Shown here: piece by piece, positions 9,446-18,873 of the stretch | Position numbering within the stretch: position 1 is the stretch's first letter | How the letters are laid out: every line of letters starts with the position of its first letter | NCBI RefSeq assembly: GCF_024380015.1 | Contig: NZ_CP101509.1 | Location: forward strand, 1 to 64,000 | Length of the DNA stretch: 64,000 nt | Direction of reading: 5' to 3' | Source of the DNA: Photobacterium atrarenae | GTDB lineage: Bacteria; Pseudomonadota; Gammaproteobacteria; Enterobacterales; Vibrionaceae | Made by a program: the position numbers and the translations under genes | The notes under the pieces: model-generated | What the model saw: only the letters and a program-made list of their open reading frames with translations | Databases searched by the model: none | Told to the model about the DNA's origin: nothing

Positions 9446-10693
9446 TTAGAGCGGTACTTCGACCGCGATTGCCGTTGCTTCACCACCACCAATACATAAG
9501 GCAGCTACACCTTTGAGCGAACGGACTTCTGTTGATGCATGAGAGGGCGTTGACGAACGAGATGACGTTGATTGACCCGGCTGACGGGCCTGTTGTTTGA
9601 GGGCATGGATCAACGTCACCAGGATCCGGGCGCCGCTGGCACCAATGGGATGCCCCAATGCGCATGCCCCACCGTGAATATTGACCTTCTCCGCATCCAG
9701 CCCCAGTTCACGGACCGCAATTTGCGTTACCACAGCAAAGGCTTCATTGATTTCCCACAGATCGACCTCATCCGCAGCCCACGACAAATCCATCAATAAC
9801 TGACGGATCGCATCAACTGGGGCAACCGTGAATTCTGCCGGTTTGCGGGCATGGGTCGCGTGGCCGCGAATAATCGCCAACGGCGTAAAGCCATAATGGC
9901 GGGCGACCTCTTCGCTCATCACTAACAAGGCAGCCGCCCCATCGGAAATGGCGCTGGAACTGGCCGCCGTGACCGAACCATCTTCGGCAAACACCGGCTT
10001 CAGAGTACTGATTTTATCGAGATCGATTTCCCCCGGATGCTCATCATGATCAAACACGGCAACACCGCGACGATTCTCAACCTGAACCGGGATCATTTCT
10101 TCGGCGAACGCTTGCTGTTGTTGCGCCGCCAGGGCCCGTTGGACCGACATCCGGGCCCAGTCATCCATCTGCTCGCGGCTAAAATCGTATTTCTCCGCCA
10201 CCTGCTGGGCATACACGCCCATCAAATGACCTTCATAGGCATCTTGCAACCCGTCCAAGAACATATGATCGTGCAAGGTGGTATGGCCCAACCGCGCACC
10301 GCGACGGGCATCCTTTTGCAAATAAGGCGCATTGGTCATACTTTCCATACCGCCGGCGACAACTGCCCGAGCACTGCCTGCTCGAATTAAATCATGGGCC
10401 AGCATGACCGACTTCATCCCCGAGCCGCACACTTTGTTAATCGTGGTACAGCCAACAGAATCCGGGATCCCAGCGGCCAGCGCCGCCTGTCTGGCCGGGG
10501 CCTGACCACAGCCGGCCGGCAGTACACACCCCATCAACACCTCATCGATTTGAGAAGACTCCAGCCCGGATTTTTCCAACACTCCCTGAATAGCAAACCG
10601 CCCCAGTTCAGTGGAAGATAACGAGGAAAACTGGCCCTGGAAGCTGCCCAACGGGGTACGGCGAGCAGCAACAATCCACACATTTTTCTCCAT
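9446..10693 (-). CDS. Acetyl-CoA C-acyltransferase (thiolase) with C-terminal-domain insertion
   Basis: Thiolase II family enzyme that cleaves 3-ketoacyl-CoA; context suggests 2-methylacetoacetyl-CoA from isoleucine or acetoacetyl-CoA. The 415-residue product has the nucleophilic Cys in [35 protein letters not shown] with the catalytic His, and the terminal Cys motif [15 protein letters not shown]. The start at 10693 follows AGGGTGAAGTT. A Ser-rich stretch of about 20 residues (from QPGQSTSSR to STEVRS) sits just before the conserved C-terminal [10 protein letters not shown], where most thiolases have only a few residues. It is the first gene of the minus-strand operon. Confidence 0.92.
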   Translation of the reverse strand: MEKNVWIVAARRTPLGSFQGQFSSLSSTELGRFAIQGVLEKSGLESSQIDEVLMGCVLPAGCGQAPARQAALAAGIPDSVGCTTINKVCGSGMKSVMLAHDLIRAGSARAVVAGGMESMTNAPYLQKDARRGARLGHTTLHDHMFLDGLQDAYEGHLMGVYAQQVAEKYDFSREQMDDWARMSVQRALAAQQQQAFAEEMIPVQVENRRGVAVFDHDEHPGEIDLDKISTLKPVFAEDGSVTAASSSAISDGAAALLVMSEEVARHYGFTPLAIIRGHATHARKPAEFTVAPVDAIRQLLMDLSWAADEVDLWEINEAFAVVTQIAVRELGLDAEKVNIHGGACALGHPIGASGARILVTLIHALKQQARQPGQSTSSRSSTPSHASTEVRSLKGVAALCIGGGEATAIAVEVPL

Positions 10694-10772
10694 AACTTCA
10701 CCCTTTGTGAAAGCCACATTGATTGACAGCAACTGAGCAACCACAAATGCCGATGATTGCCATCTCATTTCC

Positions 10773-10788
10773 TTGACGTTTTCGTAAG
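10773..10788. promoter_or_regulatory. LiuR-type operator, site 1
   Basis: TTGACGTTTTCGTAAG resembles the imperfect palindrome TTTACGTAAACGTAAA reported for LiuR in gamma-proteobacteria. It lies about 80 bases upstream of the thiolase start, in the region shared with liuR. Confidence 0.55.
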
Positions 10789-10817
10789 CATAGCACTAAC
10801 ATTTACGTAAACGTTAA
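10787..10817 (-). promoter_or_regulatory. Candidate promoter of the valine/isoleucine operon with 19-bp spacer
   Basis: On the minus strand TTAACG (10817-10812) and TATGCT (10792-10787) could be -35 and -10 elements. They are 19 bases apart, the long spacing seen at promoters of MerR-family regulators. LiuR site 2 overlaps the candidate -35 and part of the spacer. The elements are weak matches to consensus, so this remains a proposal. Confidence 0.35.
10802..10817. promoter_or_regulatory. LiuR-type operator, site 2
   Basis: TTTACGTAAACGTTAA is a near-perfect palindrome matching the LiuR consensus at all but one or two positions. It is the stronger of two sites in the interval between the two branched-chain amino acid operons, about 150 bases before liuR. 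Confidence 0.75.
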
Positions 10818-10968
10818 GAAACAAATAAATCACAACTGTAATTTTTCATGGCACTGATACGTAAAGTATTCTTGCCGAGCGTCATAACAGGCAATGGATA
10901 AAGTGACAGGAAATTTCTGTGTTCCCGCTTGTTGTTCGTCCAGCCCCGAGCCTGAAGGAGACATCAAG

Positions 10969-11346
10969 GTGGAGACTTTCAAGATCAGCGAACTTGCCAA
11001 GGAATTTGATATCACGACCCGCAGTATCCGGTTTTACGAGGATGTCGGTCTGTTGCACCCGGGCAGAAACGGCAACACCCGGATCTATAAACGACGGGAC
11101 AAGATCAGGCTCAAACTGATCCTGAGAGGCAAACGGCTGGGCTTTTCCCTGGCTGAAATTCGAGAGCTGTTCGAGCTGTATGACACCAACCAGAGCCATG
11201 CTCAGCTACATGAAATGCTCCGTATCATTGACGATAAGCAGGCCATGCTCCAACGCCAGATCCGTGATATCGACGCGGTCATGCAAGAGCTGGAACTGGC
11301 CAAAGCTCGCTGCGAGCAGGCCCTGAACAACACGGAAACACAATAG
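10969..11346 (+). CDS. liuR: MerR-family regulator of branched-chain amino acid catabolism
   Basis: LiuR is a MerR-family repressor that controls leucine/isovalerate catabolic genes. The 125-residue product has an N-terminal winged helix with FKISELAKEFDITTRSIRFYEDVGLL, a GFSLAEIRELFELYD segment typical of LiuR, and a C-terminal helix forming the dimerisation coiled coil (about residues 75-120). The start is a GTG at 10969, preceded by AAGGAG with 8-base spacing; an upstream ATG would add a Cys/Ser/Pro-rich tail not seen in the family. liuA-E follow on the same strand and the divergent operon shares the control region. Confidence 0.9.
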   Translation: METFKISELAKEFDITTRSIRFYEDVGLLHPGRNGNTRIYKRRDKIRLKLILRGKRLGFSLAEIRELFELYDTNQSHAQLHEMLRIIDDKQAMLQRQIRDIDAVMQELELAKARCEQALNNTETQ

Positions 11347-11404
11347 CGACGCCGCAACCAGGCGTCACAGAAATTCATCGCAACTTGGTTAACCCGGAGA
11401 TGTT

Positions 11405-12574
11405 ATGAAAGATCTGTTTACCCCACTCAACTTTGGCCTTGGCGAAACACTGGATATGCTTCGCGCGCAGGTCAATCACTTTGCCGCAGAAACCATTGCC
11501 CCTCTGGCGGGAAAAATCGACCTGGACAACCAATTTCCCAACCAGCTGTGGCCTGTGCTCGGTGAAATGGGCTTACTCGGTGTCACCGTTGATGAAACAT
11601 ACGGGGGTGCCGGTATGGGTTATCTTGCTCACGTGATAGCCATGGAAGAAATTAGCCGCGCTTCTGCTTCAGTTGGTCTCAGCTACGGCGCTCATTCCAA
11701 TCTCTGCGTGAACCAGATTTTCCGCAATGGGAATCCGGCGCAACGCGCCAAATACCTGCCGGGACTCATTGCAGGCACCCAAATCGGGGCGCTGGCCATG
11801 AGCGAACCCAATGCTGGTTCCGACGTGGTCAGCATGCAACTCAAAGCCGAGCGTCAGGGCGATCACTTTATCCTCAACGGCAACAAGATGTGGATCACCA
11901 ACGGTCCGGATGCCCATGTGTTCGTGGTATACGCCAAAACCGAGCCCAAAGGGGGCTCGCGCGGGATCTCAGCCTTCATTATCGAGCGGGACTTCCCAGG
12001 CTTCAGCCATGCCCAGAAACTCGACAAGCTGGGAATGCGCGGCTCCAACACGTGTGAGCTGGTGTTCGAGAACTGCCGGGTTCCGGCGGAAAACCTGCTC
12101 GGAGAGCTCAACCGCGGGGTGGAAGTGCTGATGAGCGGACTGGATTACGAACGTGTGGTCCTGGCTGCAGGACCGCTTGGGATCATGCGCGCCTGTCTGG
12201 ATCTGGTGCTGCCCTACATTCATGACCGCAAACAATTTGGCCAGTCGATTGGGGAGTTTCAGTTAGTCCAGGCGAAAATCGCCGACATGTATACCCGAAC
12301 CAATGCCGCGCGCGCGTATGTCTATGCCGTCGCCGCTGCCTGTGACCGGGGCGAAACCACCCGCAAAGATGCTGCCGGGGTGATCCTCTACAGCGCCGAG
12401 CTGGCAACCCAGCTTGCCCTCGACACTATTCAGCTCCTCGGCGGTAACGGCTATATCAACGAGTTCCCGGCGGGTCGCCTGTTGCGCGATGCCAAGCTCT
12501 ATGAAATTGGCGCCGGGACTTCGGAAATCCGCCGGATGCTGATCGGCCGCGAACTGTTTCAGGAATCCTGCTAG
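11405..12574 (+). CDS. liuA: Isovaleryl-CoA dehydrogenase
   Basis: LiuA oxidises isovaleryl-CoA to 3-methylcrotonyl-CoA, the first acyl-CoA step of leucine degradation, with ETF as electron acceptor. The 389-residue flavoprotein has [16 protein letters not shown] and the second signature [20 protein letters not shown]. The catalytic Glu is in [13 protein letters not shown], the internal position characteristic of isovaleryl-CoA dehydrogenases; the usual C-terminal position reads [15 protein letters not shown] lies just before the ATG. It heads the liu structural genes, 58 bases after liuR. Confidence 0.95.
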   Translation: MKDLFTPLNFGLGETLDMLRAQVNHFAAETIAPLAGKIDLDNQFPNQLWPVLGEMGLLGVTVDETYGGAGMGYLAHVIAMEEISRASASVGLSYGAHSNLCVNQIFRNGNPAQRAKYLPGLIAGTQIGALAMSEPNAGSDVVSMQLKAERQGDHFILNGNKMWITNGPDAHVFVVYAKTEPKGGSRGISAFIIERDFPGFSHAQKLDKLGMRGSNTCELVFENCRVPAENLLGELNRGVEVLMSGLDYERVVLAAGPLGIMRACLDLVLPYIHDRKQFGQSIGEFQLVQAKIADMYTRTNAARAYVYAVAAACDRGETTRKDAAGVILYSAELATQLALDTIQLLGGNGYINEFPAGRLLRDAKLYEIGAGTSEIRRMLIGRELFQESC

Positions 12575-12609
12575 CAGCATCTGTTCAACCACACATGAAG
12601 GAAACAAGG

Positions 12610-14214
12610 ATGGCAATACTACAAAGCCGGGTTCATCCCAATGAATCCCAGTTTCTTGAAAACCAACAAAGCATGGCTGTACTGGTCGATGAGCTGCATA
12701 CGCGGGTTCATCAGGTGGTTCAGGGCGGTGGCGAGAAAGCCCAGGCGCATCAGCGGGCCAAGGGAAAATTACCGGTTAGGGAGCGGATTGATGCCGTTTT
12801 GGACAACAACAGCGCGTTCCTGGAAATCGGGCAATTTGCGGCCTGGGATGTCTATGACGACAAGATTCCCTGCGCCGGGGTAGTCGCCGGGATCGGCACC
12901 GTCGAAGGCATCGAGTGCATGATCATCGCCAACGACCCATCCGTGAAAGGCGGCACCTATTATCCGCTGACGGTGAAAAAGCACCTTCGCGCCCAGGAAA
13001 TCGCCGAACGTTGTCACCTGCCCTGCCTGTACCTGGTCGACTCCGGTGGTGCCAACCTGCCCCATCAGGCCGAGGTATTCCCGGACAAGGATCACTTCGG
13101 GCGCATTTTCTTCAACCAGGCCCGGATGTCGGCCAAGGGGATCCCGCAAATTGCCGTAGTCCTCGGCCTGTGTACCGCCGGGGGCGCCTATGTCCCGGCG
13201 ATGGCCGATGTGTCGATTATCGTCAAGCAGCAAGGTACGATTTTTCTTGCCGGGCCGCCGCTGGTCAAAGCTGCCACCGGTGAAGAAGTGACAGCGGAAG
13301 AGCTCGGCGGCGCGGAAGTCCATTGCAAAACATCCGGGGTTGCCGACTATCTTGCCCAGGACGAACACCATGCCCTGCAACTGGCGCGACAGGCCGTCGC
13401 CAGCAGCCATTTAGCGCCCCAGCCTGCTCCGGCTGACCCCATCCGCCCGCCCCGCTATCCGCAGGAAGAACTTTATGGGATCACCGGCACCGATTTGCGC
13501 AAACCAATTGATATTAAAGAGATCATTGCCCGACTGGTCGATGACTCAGATTTCGATGAGTTTAAGGCGTTATATGGTGAAACGCTGGTGTGCGGTTTCG
13601 CCAAGCTGCACGGCCACCCCATAGGCATTGTGGCTAATAACGGCATTCTGTTTTCGGAATCGGCACAAAAAGGCGCGCATTTCATCGAGCTCTGTGCCAA
13701 ACGTAAAGTCCCGTTGCTGTTTCTGCAGAACATCACCGGCTTTATGGTGGGGAAAAAGTATGAATCCGAAGGGATTGCCAAGCACGGGGCCAAAATGGTG
13801 ATGGCCGTCGCCTGTGCCGACGTGCCGAAATTTACCGTGATCGTCGGCGGCTCATACGGCGCAGGGAACTATGGCATGTGCGGACGGGCCTACGATCCAA
13901 CCATGATCTGGATGTGGCCCAATGCCCGCATCTCCGTGATGGGTGGCGAGCAGGCCGCTGGAGTTATGGCCCAGGTCACCCGGGATATCAAAGCCCGTAA
14001 AGGGGAATCCTGGTCTGATGCGGAAGAAGCGCAGTTCAAGCAGCCGATCCGGGAATTATACGAAGCACAGGGTTCTCCCTATTATGCCAGTGCCCGGCTC
14101 TGGGATGACGGCATTATCGACCCCTGCCAGACCCGTGACGTGGTCGGTCTGGCTCTGACGGCGGCCTTGCGCGCACCGGTTTCCGACAGTCAGTTCGGTA
14201 TTTTCCGGATGTGA
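12610..14214 (+). CDS. liuB: Methylcrotonyl-CoA carboxylase, carboxyltransferase (beta) subunit
   Basis: LiuB transfers the carboxyl group from biotin on LiuD to 3-methylcrotonyl-CoA, making 3-methylglutaconyl-CoA. The 534-residue product carries the two crotonase-like halves of acyl-CoA carboxyltransferases: [14 protein letters not shown] and [16 protein letters not shown] in the first, [15 protein letters not shown] and [19 protein letters not shown] in the second. The start at 12610 ([15 protein letters not shown]) is preferred over an ATG 15 bases upstream because GAAGGA then stands 7 bases ahead and the sequence matches the usual N-terminus. It is co-transcribed with liuA and liuC. Confidence 0.94.
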   Translation: MAILQSRVHPNESQFLENQQSMAVLVDELHTRVHQVVQGGGEKAQAHQRAKGKLPVRERIDAVLDNNSAFLEIGQFAAWDVYDDKIPCAGVVAGIGTVEGIECMIIANDPSVKGGTYYPLTVKKHLRAQEIAERCHLPCLYLVDSGGANLPHQAEVFPDKDHFGRIFFNQARMSAKGIPQIAVVLGLCTAGGAYVPAMADVSIIVKQQGTIFLAGPPLVKAATGEEVTAEELGGAEVHCKTSGVADYLAQDEHHALQLARQAVASSHLAPQPAPADPIRPPRYPQEELYGITGTDLRKPIDIKEIIARLVDDSDFDEFKALYGETLVCGFAKLHGHPIGIVANNGILFSESAQKGAHFIELCAKRKVPLLFLQNITGFMVGKKYESEGIAKHGAKMVMAVACADVPKFTVIVGGSYGAGNYGMCGRAYDPTMIWMWPNARISVMGGEQAAGVMAQVTRDIKARKGESWSDAEEAQFKQPIRELYEAQGSPYYASARLWDDGIIDPCQTRDVVGLALTAALRAPVSDSQFGIFRM

Positions 14215-14243
14215 CCCATCAGCGTAAGCGAGAGGAGAACACC

Positions 14244-15095
14244 ATGAAGCAGCAACAGGAAACGAACCAGGCTCGCGATCGGGATCCCGGACACCTGCAC
14301 TGCACACCGGATGCTGAGGTGCAATGCACTATTTCAGAGCTGGGTGTAGCAACCCTGACCTTAAACCGGATCAATAAACACAATGCATTCAATGCCGAGA
14401 TTATTCAGAGTCTGCTCGGCTATTTGCGTAAGCTCAAGCATCAGCCCGGCCTGCGAGTTCTGGTTCTGGCAGCCAACGGCAAGCACTTCTCCGCCGGCGC
14501 AGATCTGGAATGGATGATGTCGATGGCGGCGCACAGCGTCAAAGAAAACCGGGCTGATGCGCTCGAGCTGGCCAGCTTGCTGTATGAGTTGGACACCTTC
14601 CCGGCACCAACCATTGCCCAGATTCAGGGCAGCGCCTTTGGCGGAGCGCTGGGGCTCATTTGTTGCTGTGATATCGCGATTGCCAGCCCCGATGCCCGAT
14701 TCTGCCTGAGTGAAGTCCGAATCGGGTTATTGCCGGCAACCATCGGCCCGTATGTCTGCCGGGCTATCGGGCAACGTCAGGCGCGCCGCTATATGCTGAC
14801 CGCCGAGTTCATGGACGCAACGACCGCGCAGCAACTAGGATTGCTGCATGAGATCTCAGAGCAACCGGAGACCCGGGTCGAAACATTGGTTGCCCTGCTG
14901 CTTGAGAACAGTCCGCAGTCACTGGCGCAAACCAAGCTGCTCTGCCAACTCTGTGATCAGCATGAAATCAATCCGGCGCTGATGAAAAAAACCAGCCAGT
15001 TGATCGCAGATATTCGCGTATCCCCCGAAGGCCAGGAAGGACTGGCCGCCTTTTTTGCCCGGCGACCACCGGCATGGAGCCCACGCTATGAATAA
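14244..15095 (+). CDS. liuC: Methylglutaconyl-CoA hydratase
   Basis: LiuC hydrates 3-methylglutaconyl-CoA to HMG-CoA in leucine degradation. The 283-residue crotonase-family protein contains FSAGADLEWM, GSAFGGALGLICCCDIAIA and the acidic SEVRIGLLPATIGPYV. The ATG at 14244 has AGGAG 7 bases ahead, so it is chosen over a longer frame overlapping the liuB stop. The first 25 or so residues (Gln- and charge-rich) extend beyond the usual crotonase start. Its last 8 bases overlap the start of liuD, suggesting coupled translation. Confidence 0.92.
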   Translation: MKQQQETNQARDRDPGHLHCTPDAEVQCTISELGVATLTLNRINKHNAFNAEIIQSLLGYLRKLKHQPGLRVLVLAANGKHFSAGADLEWMMSMAAHSVKENRADALELASLLYELDTFPAPTIAQIQGSAFGGALGLICCCDIAIASPDARFCLSEVRIGLLPATIGPYVCRAIGQRQARRYMLTAEFMDATTAQQLGLLHEISEQPETRVETLVALLLENSPQSLAQTKLLCQLCDQHEINPALMKKTSQLIADIRVSPEGQEGLAAFFARRPPAWSPRYE

Positions 15096-17259
15096 GTTTA
15101 CGGATAAAACTGTTGTTTCCCTGAGCAAGGACGCGTCCTTTGAGTCCTCCGATCCTCAAATGATCGCCACAGCCAGCCGCAAGGTATCCCGGCTATTGGT
15201 GGCAAACCGGGGAGAAATCGCCTGTCGGATTATGAAAACCGCGCATGCCATGGGGATTGAAACCATTGCAGTCTACTCAGAGGCCGACCGACACGCTAAG
15301 CATGTTCACCTGGCTGATCACGCGGTGCTCATCGGCCCGGCGCCAGCCCAAGCCTCCTACCTGGATGTCTCCCGGATTGTCGCGGCTGCCACCGCACTGA
15401 ATGCTGATGCCATTCACCCCGGTTACGGCTTTCTGTCCGAAAATGCTGAACTGGCACGAGCCTGCGAAAAAAACAACCTGATTTTTATCGGCCCCCCGGT
15501 CAAGGCCATGCTGGCCATGAGCTCCAAATCGGAAGCGAAAAGTATTATGGCGCGCGCCCAAGTCCCGCTCCTGCCCGGTTATCACGGCGAGGACAACCAT
15601 CTGAATGTGCTCGTTAAATCCGCAGCGGATATCGGCTACCCGGTGCTGGTCAAAGCGGCACTGGGTGGCGGCGGTAAAGGAATGCGCATTGTTGAGCATG
15701 CGGATGCGCTGCCGGAAGCGATCCGCAGCGCCAAACGGGAAGCACAGTCCGCTTTTGGCGACGATCTGGTTCTGATTGAAAAATACCTTACCAACCCACG
15801 CCATATCGAAGTTCAGGTGTTTGCCGATATGGACGGCAATACTGTCTATCTATCTGATCGAGACTGTTCTATTCAGCGTCGGCATCAGAAAATTGTCGAA
15901 GAAGCCCCGGCACCGAACCTGCCGAAACGCTTACGCTCGGCAATGGGTGAAGCCGCCGTCAATGCTGCCAAGGCCATCGGCTACGTGGGGGCCGGAACCG
16001 TCGAGTTTCTGCTTGATGCACAAGGCAACTTCTACTTCATGGAGATGAACACCCGACTTCAGGTCGAGCACCCGGTCACAGAGCTCATCACAGGGCAAGA
16101 TTTAGTCCAGTGGCAAATCCTTGTGGCCGAAGGCAAACCGCTGCCCCTACAACAAAATGAAATCGTGCACCAGGGCCATGCCATTGAAGTCCGGATTTAC
16201 GCCGAAGACCCGACCCAGGACTTCCTGCCCTCTTCCGGCGTCCTGACTTATCTGCATGAGCCGGAGCAAAGCGATCCCTCTGTATCGGGAAACGTTCAGA
16301 TCCGGGTCGATTCCGGGGTCCGCCAGGGTGACAGCGTCACCTCTCACTATGATCCGATGCTGGCCAAACTCATCGTCTGGTCTCCCGACAGAGCTGGCAC
16401 TATTCACCAACTCTCAAAAGCACTGGCAGATTACCGGATGATTGGGCTGGCGACGAACATCGGTTACCTACAACAGGTTCTCAATCACCCCGTGTTCATC
16501 CAAGCCGCGATGACAACCCACTTTATTCAGGATCATCAAACAGATCTAAGCGGCGACAATGTACCAGCCGTGCATTTCCAGCCGTCTCAACAAAATGCGC
16601 AGGTCGTTCGTGTGCCAATCACCGCGTTATTCGCGGCAGTTTCAGCGATCAATTCAACCCCGCCAGTCAGCCACTGGCGGCTGAATCAGCGTCCCTTCCG
16701 CATCGTTCCGGTCCACTCACTTCAGGGAGAGACCTACCTGTTTCGATTTGAAATCGAACGGGCCGATCCGACACTCAGTGCGCAAACCAGCCAGGCACTC
16801 TGTTTAACTGAGATCACGATTAACGATGATAAATTTTCACTCGAACCCGATGCCAATCACATGCATTTGAGGGCGAGCAGTTCACAAGATGACGAGCAAT
16901 TGTATGAACTTGAGCTGCAGGCGCAGCGATACCGCTTTGCGCAAATTCACCGTGACACCAGAACTCATATCTTCTATCAGCGCTGGCACACACCGTACCT
17001 GACAGGACACGATATCGAGCGGGAGCAATCGCACGAAGATCAGGCGCAGCAGGCCATTGCCCCGCTCAACGGTATTGTCACCGCCCTCCATTGCCAAGCC
17101 GGAGATATCGTCGAAAAAGATCAACCGCTGCTGGTGATCGAAGCGATGAAAATGGAATATACCGTCCAAGCCCCGTATTCGGGTACTGTCTCGACGGTGT
17201 TGTATGCGGTCGGCGATCAGGTGGCGCATGGCGACCTGTTGGTTGAACTCACAGAATAG
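15088..17259 (+). CDS. liuD: Methylcrotonyl-CoA carboxylase, biotin-carrying (alpha) subunit
   Basis: LiuD carboxylates its own biotin with ATP and bicarbonate and hands the carboxyl to LiuB. The 723-residue protein has an N-terminal biotin carboxylase domain (LLVANRGEIACRI near residue 40, the ATP-grasp glycine loop KAALGGGGKGMRIV, and MEMNTRLQVEHPVTE). A middle linker domain follows, then a C-terminal biotinyl domain with the attachment site EAMKM about 40 residues from the end. The start overlaps the liuC stop by 8 bases and has GGAG upstream. An N-terminal extension of about 30 residues precedes the conserved core. Confidence 0.94.
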   Translation: MNKFTDKTVVSLSKDASFESSDPQMIATASRKVSRLLVANRGEIACRIMKTAHAMGIETIAVYSEADRHAKHVHLADHAVLIGPAPAQASYLDVSRIVAAATALNADAIHPGYGFLSENAELARACEKNNLIFIGPPVKAMLAMSSKSEAKSIMARAQVPLLPGYHGEDNHLNVLVKSAADIGYPVLVKAALGGGGKGMRIVEHADALPEAIRSAKREAQSAFGDDLVLIEKYLTNPRHIEVQVFADMDGNTVYLSDRDCSIQRRHQKIVEEAPAPNLPKRLRSAMGEAAVNAAKAIGYVGAGTVEFLLDAQGNFYFMEMNTRLQVEHPVTELITGQDLVQWQILVAEGKPLPLQQNEIVHQGHAIEVRIYAEDPTQDFLPSSGVLTYLHEPEQSDPSVSGNVQIRVDSGVRQGDSVTSHYDPMLAKLIVWSPDRAGTIHQLSKALADYRMIGLATNIGYLQQVLNHPVFIQAAMTTHFIQDHQTDLSGDNVPAVHFQPSQQNAQVVRVPITALFAAVSAINSTPPVSHWRLNQRPFRIVPVHSLQGETYLFRFEIERADPTLSAQTSQALCLTEITINDDKFSLEPDANHMHLRASSSQDDEQLYELELQAQRYRFAQIHRDTRTHIFYQRWHTPYLTGHDIEREQSHEDQAQQAIAPLNGIVTALHCQAGDIVEKDQPLLVIEAMKMEYTVQAPYSGTVSTVLYAVGDQVAHGDLLVELTE

Positions 17260-17270
17260 GAGTCCTGCGC

Positions 17271-18182
17271 ATGAGCACGCTACCTAAAGCTGTCCGGATC
17301 GTTGAAGTCGGCGCCCGGGATGGCTTGCAGAATGAAGCAAACATCAGCACAGAAACCAAAATTCGTTTCATTGAGCAGCTCTCGCAAACCGGGCTGACCC
17401 ATATTGAGTCCGGCGCCTTTGTCTCACCGAAATGGGTGCCACAAATGGCGGATTCCAGCGAAGTAATGAGCCGAATCGAGCGCCGCTCGGGAGTAGTTTA
17501 TTCGGCGCTCATTCCGAACCAGAGAGGACTTGAGTTGGCCTTGCAAGCCGGCGCCAATCAAGTTGCCATTTTTACATCCGCTTCTGAGGGATTCAGCCAA
17601 CGCAATATCAACTGCTCGATTGCCGACAGCCTCAAGCGGTTTGAGCCCGTGATGGCCCTGGCTAATACACATGGTATCCCGGTGCGGGGCTATCTCTCCT
17701 GTGTTGCTGACTGCCCGTACGATGGACCGACCGCACCGGAGCAGGTTGCCCGGGTCGCACGCGAGCTGAGTGAACTCGGTTGTTACGAGGTGTCTCTGGG
17801 AGATACCATCGGCACCGGGACCCCGCTGCGTATTGCCGCAATGTTAAATCAGGTTGGCAACACCGTTCCCCTGACCCGGCTGGCGGTTCACTTTCATGAT
17901 ACCTGGGGGCAGGCGCTGGCAAATATCTATCAGGCACTTTGCATGGGCATCACCACCATCGACAGCAGCACCGCCGGCCTGGGGGGCTGCCCCTACGCCA
18001 AAGGTGCCAGCGGGAATGTTGCCACGGAGGATGTTCTCTACCTGTGCCAGGGGCTGGGCATTGACACCGGGGTCAATTTGCAGCAAGTTGCGGCAGCTGG
18101 TTGGGAAGTTTGCCGCGATCTGGGCAAACAGCCGGCTTCTAAAACATCTCTGGCATTGATGGCAAAATCACACCATGCCTGA
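17271..18182 (+). CDS. liuE: Hydroxymethylglutaryl-CoA lyase
   Basis: LiuE splits HMG-CoA into acetoacetate and acetyl-CoA, the last step of the leucine branch encoded here. The 303-residue TIM-barrel enzyme has the early GARDGLQNE motif that holds substrate and metal-binding residues, the metal-binding HFHDTWGQA, and the HMG-CoA lyase signature GLGGCPYAKGASGN with the active-site Cys. It starts 11 bases after liuD behind TAGGAGT. No acetoacetate-activating gene (CoA transferase or synthetase) follows in this window. Confidence 0.95.
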   Translation: MSTLPKAVRIVEVGARDGLQNEANISTETKIRFIEQLSQTGLTHIESGAFVSPKWVPQMADSSEVMSRIERRSGVVYSALIPNQRGLELALQAGANQVAIFTSASEGFSQRNINCSIADSLKRFEPVMALANTHGIPVRGYLSCVADCPYDGPTAPEQVARVARELSELGCYEVSLGDTIGTGTPLRIAAMLNQVGNTVPLTRLAVHFHDTWGQALANIYQALCMGITTIDSSTAGLGGCPYAKGASGNVATEDVLYLCQGLGIDTGVNLQQVAAAGWEVCRDLGKQPASKTSLALMAKSHHA

Positions 18183-18262
18183 CATCGCCAAAGAAAAAAG
18201 ACGACAGTTACTTCGATCAAGGCAACCATCGTCAAGGCTTTAAGGAGAGAAAGATTTTACCG

Positions 18263-18281
18263 AGTGGGCTTTTCGCCCACT
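18263..18281. terminator. Terminator hairpin after liuE
   Basis: AGTGGGC (18263-18269) pairs with GCCCACT (18275-18281) around a short loop. It lies 80 bases past the liuE stop and just before the convergent small gene. The T tract is weak, so it may act in both directions with moderate strength. Confidence 0.6.
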
Positions 18282-18286
18282 TATGC

Positions 18287-18562
18287 TTAGGATCGTAAAA
18301 CGCGTTGCTCGGCTTCCAGTTCATTGACAGCACGCCAAATCTTCTGCTCCCTGGCCTGGCGTTTTTCCAGTTGACCGGCAATGCCCTCAACTCTTAATTT
18401 ATCCAGCGGGCCGATATACTGCTCAGCGTAGCCATCAAACAGTTTTCTGAACTCCTCAACAGTGGGTAAACAATTGTGCTCCTGTTCAAAGTCTTCAAAT
18501 ATACCAGTGACGGTTAATGATATATCCCGCTTGATTCCATCAAAATCTGAACTTTCCATCAT
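18287..18562 (-). CDS. Small acidic hypothetical protein, helix-rich
   Basis: The 91-residue product is charged and helix-prone, with a C-terminal heptad-like segment (about residues 58-88: RVEGIAGQLEKRQ and on to NELEAEQRVL) that may form a coiled coil. It has no signal peptide or membrane segment. It starts with two consecutive ATG codons, and either could be used. It is convergent with liuE and stands alone. No family is recognised. Confidence 0.55.
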   Translation of the reverse strand: MMESSDFDGIKRDISLTVTGIFEDFEQEHNCLPTVEEFRKLFDGYAEQYIGPLDKLRVEGIAGQLEKRQAREQKIWRAVNELEAEQRVLRS

Positions 18563-18873
18563 CCTACTCCATCAGTCACCCGTCTTAAATCATGTACTCA
18601 ACTGTACAGATTCCCGAATCAACTAAAGTGTAGTTGATATTTTTTTATCTAATAAATTTTTACTATTGACAGCTGGTAACAAAAACTTTCATTTAAAGGC
18701 GTAAAAATATCAATGGCGTCCAATATCAAAAAGATATCCTGCAAACCAGCAACAGGAAAAAGTATATTTATTAGAATAACCTCTCATTTTCAAACTCAGT
18801 GATTTCACCTGGCCCATTGTATTCATGCGCTACAATTAATGTTGAACAAGCAATGACATCAATGCTTTAACCG
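18563..18873. other. AT-rich gene-free stretch with an inverted repeat and T run
   Basis: No gene is seen in about 310 bases. An 8-bp perfect inverted repeat (ATCAACTA at 18618-18625, TAGTTGAT at 18631-18638) is followed by ATTTTTTTATC. This has the shape of a plus-strand terminator or a regulatory dyad for the minus-strand small gene. A TTGACA at 18666-18671 could be a -35 element for the next gene, but no good -10 follows at normal spacing. Confidence 0.4.
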
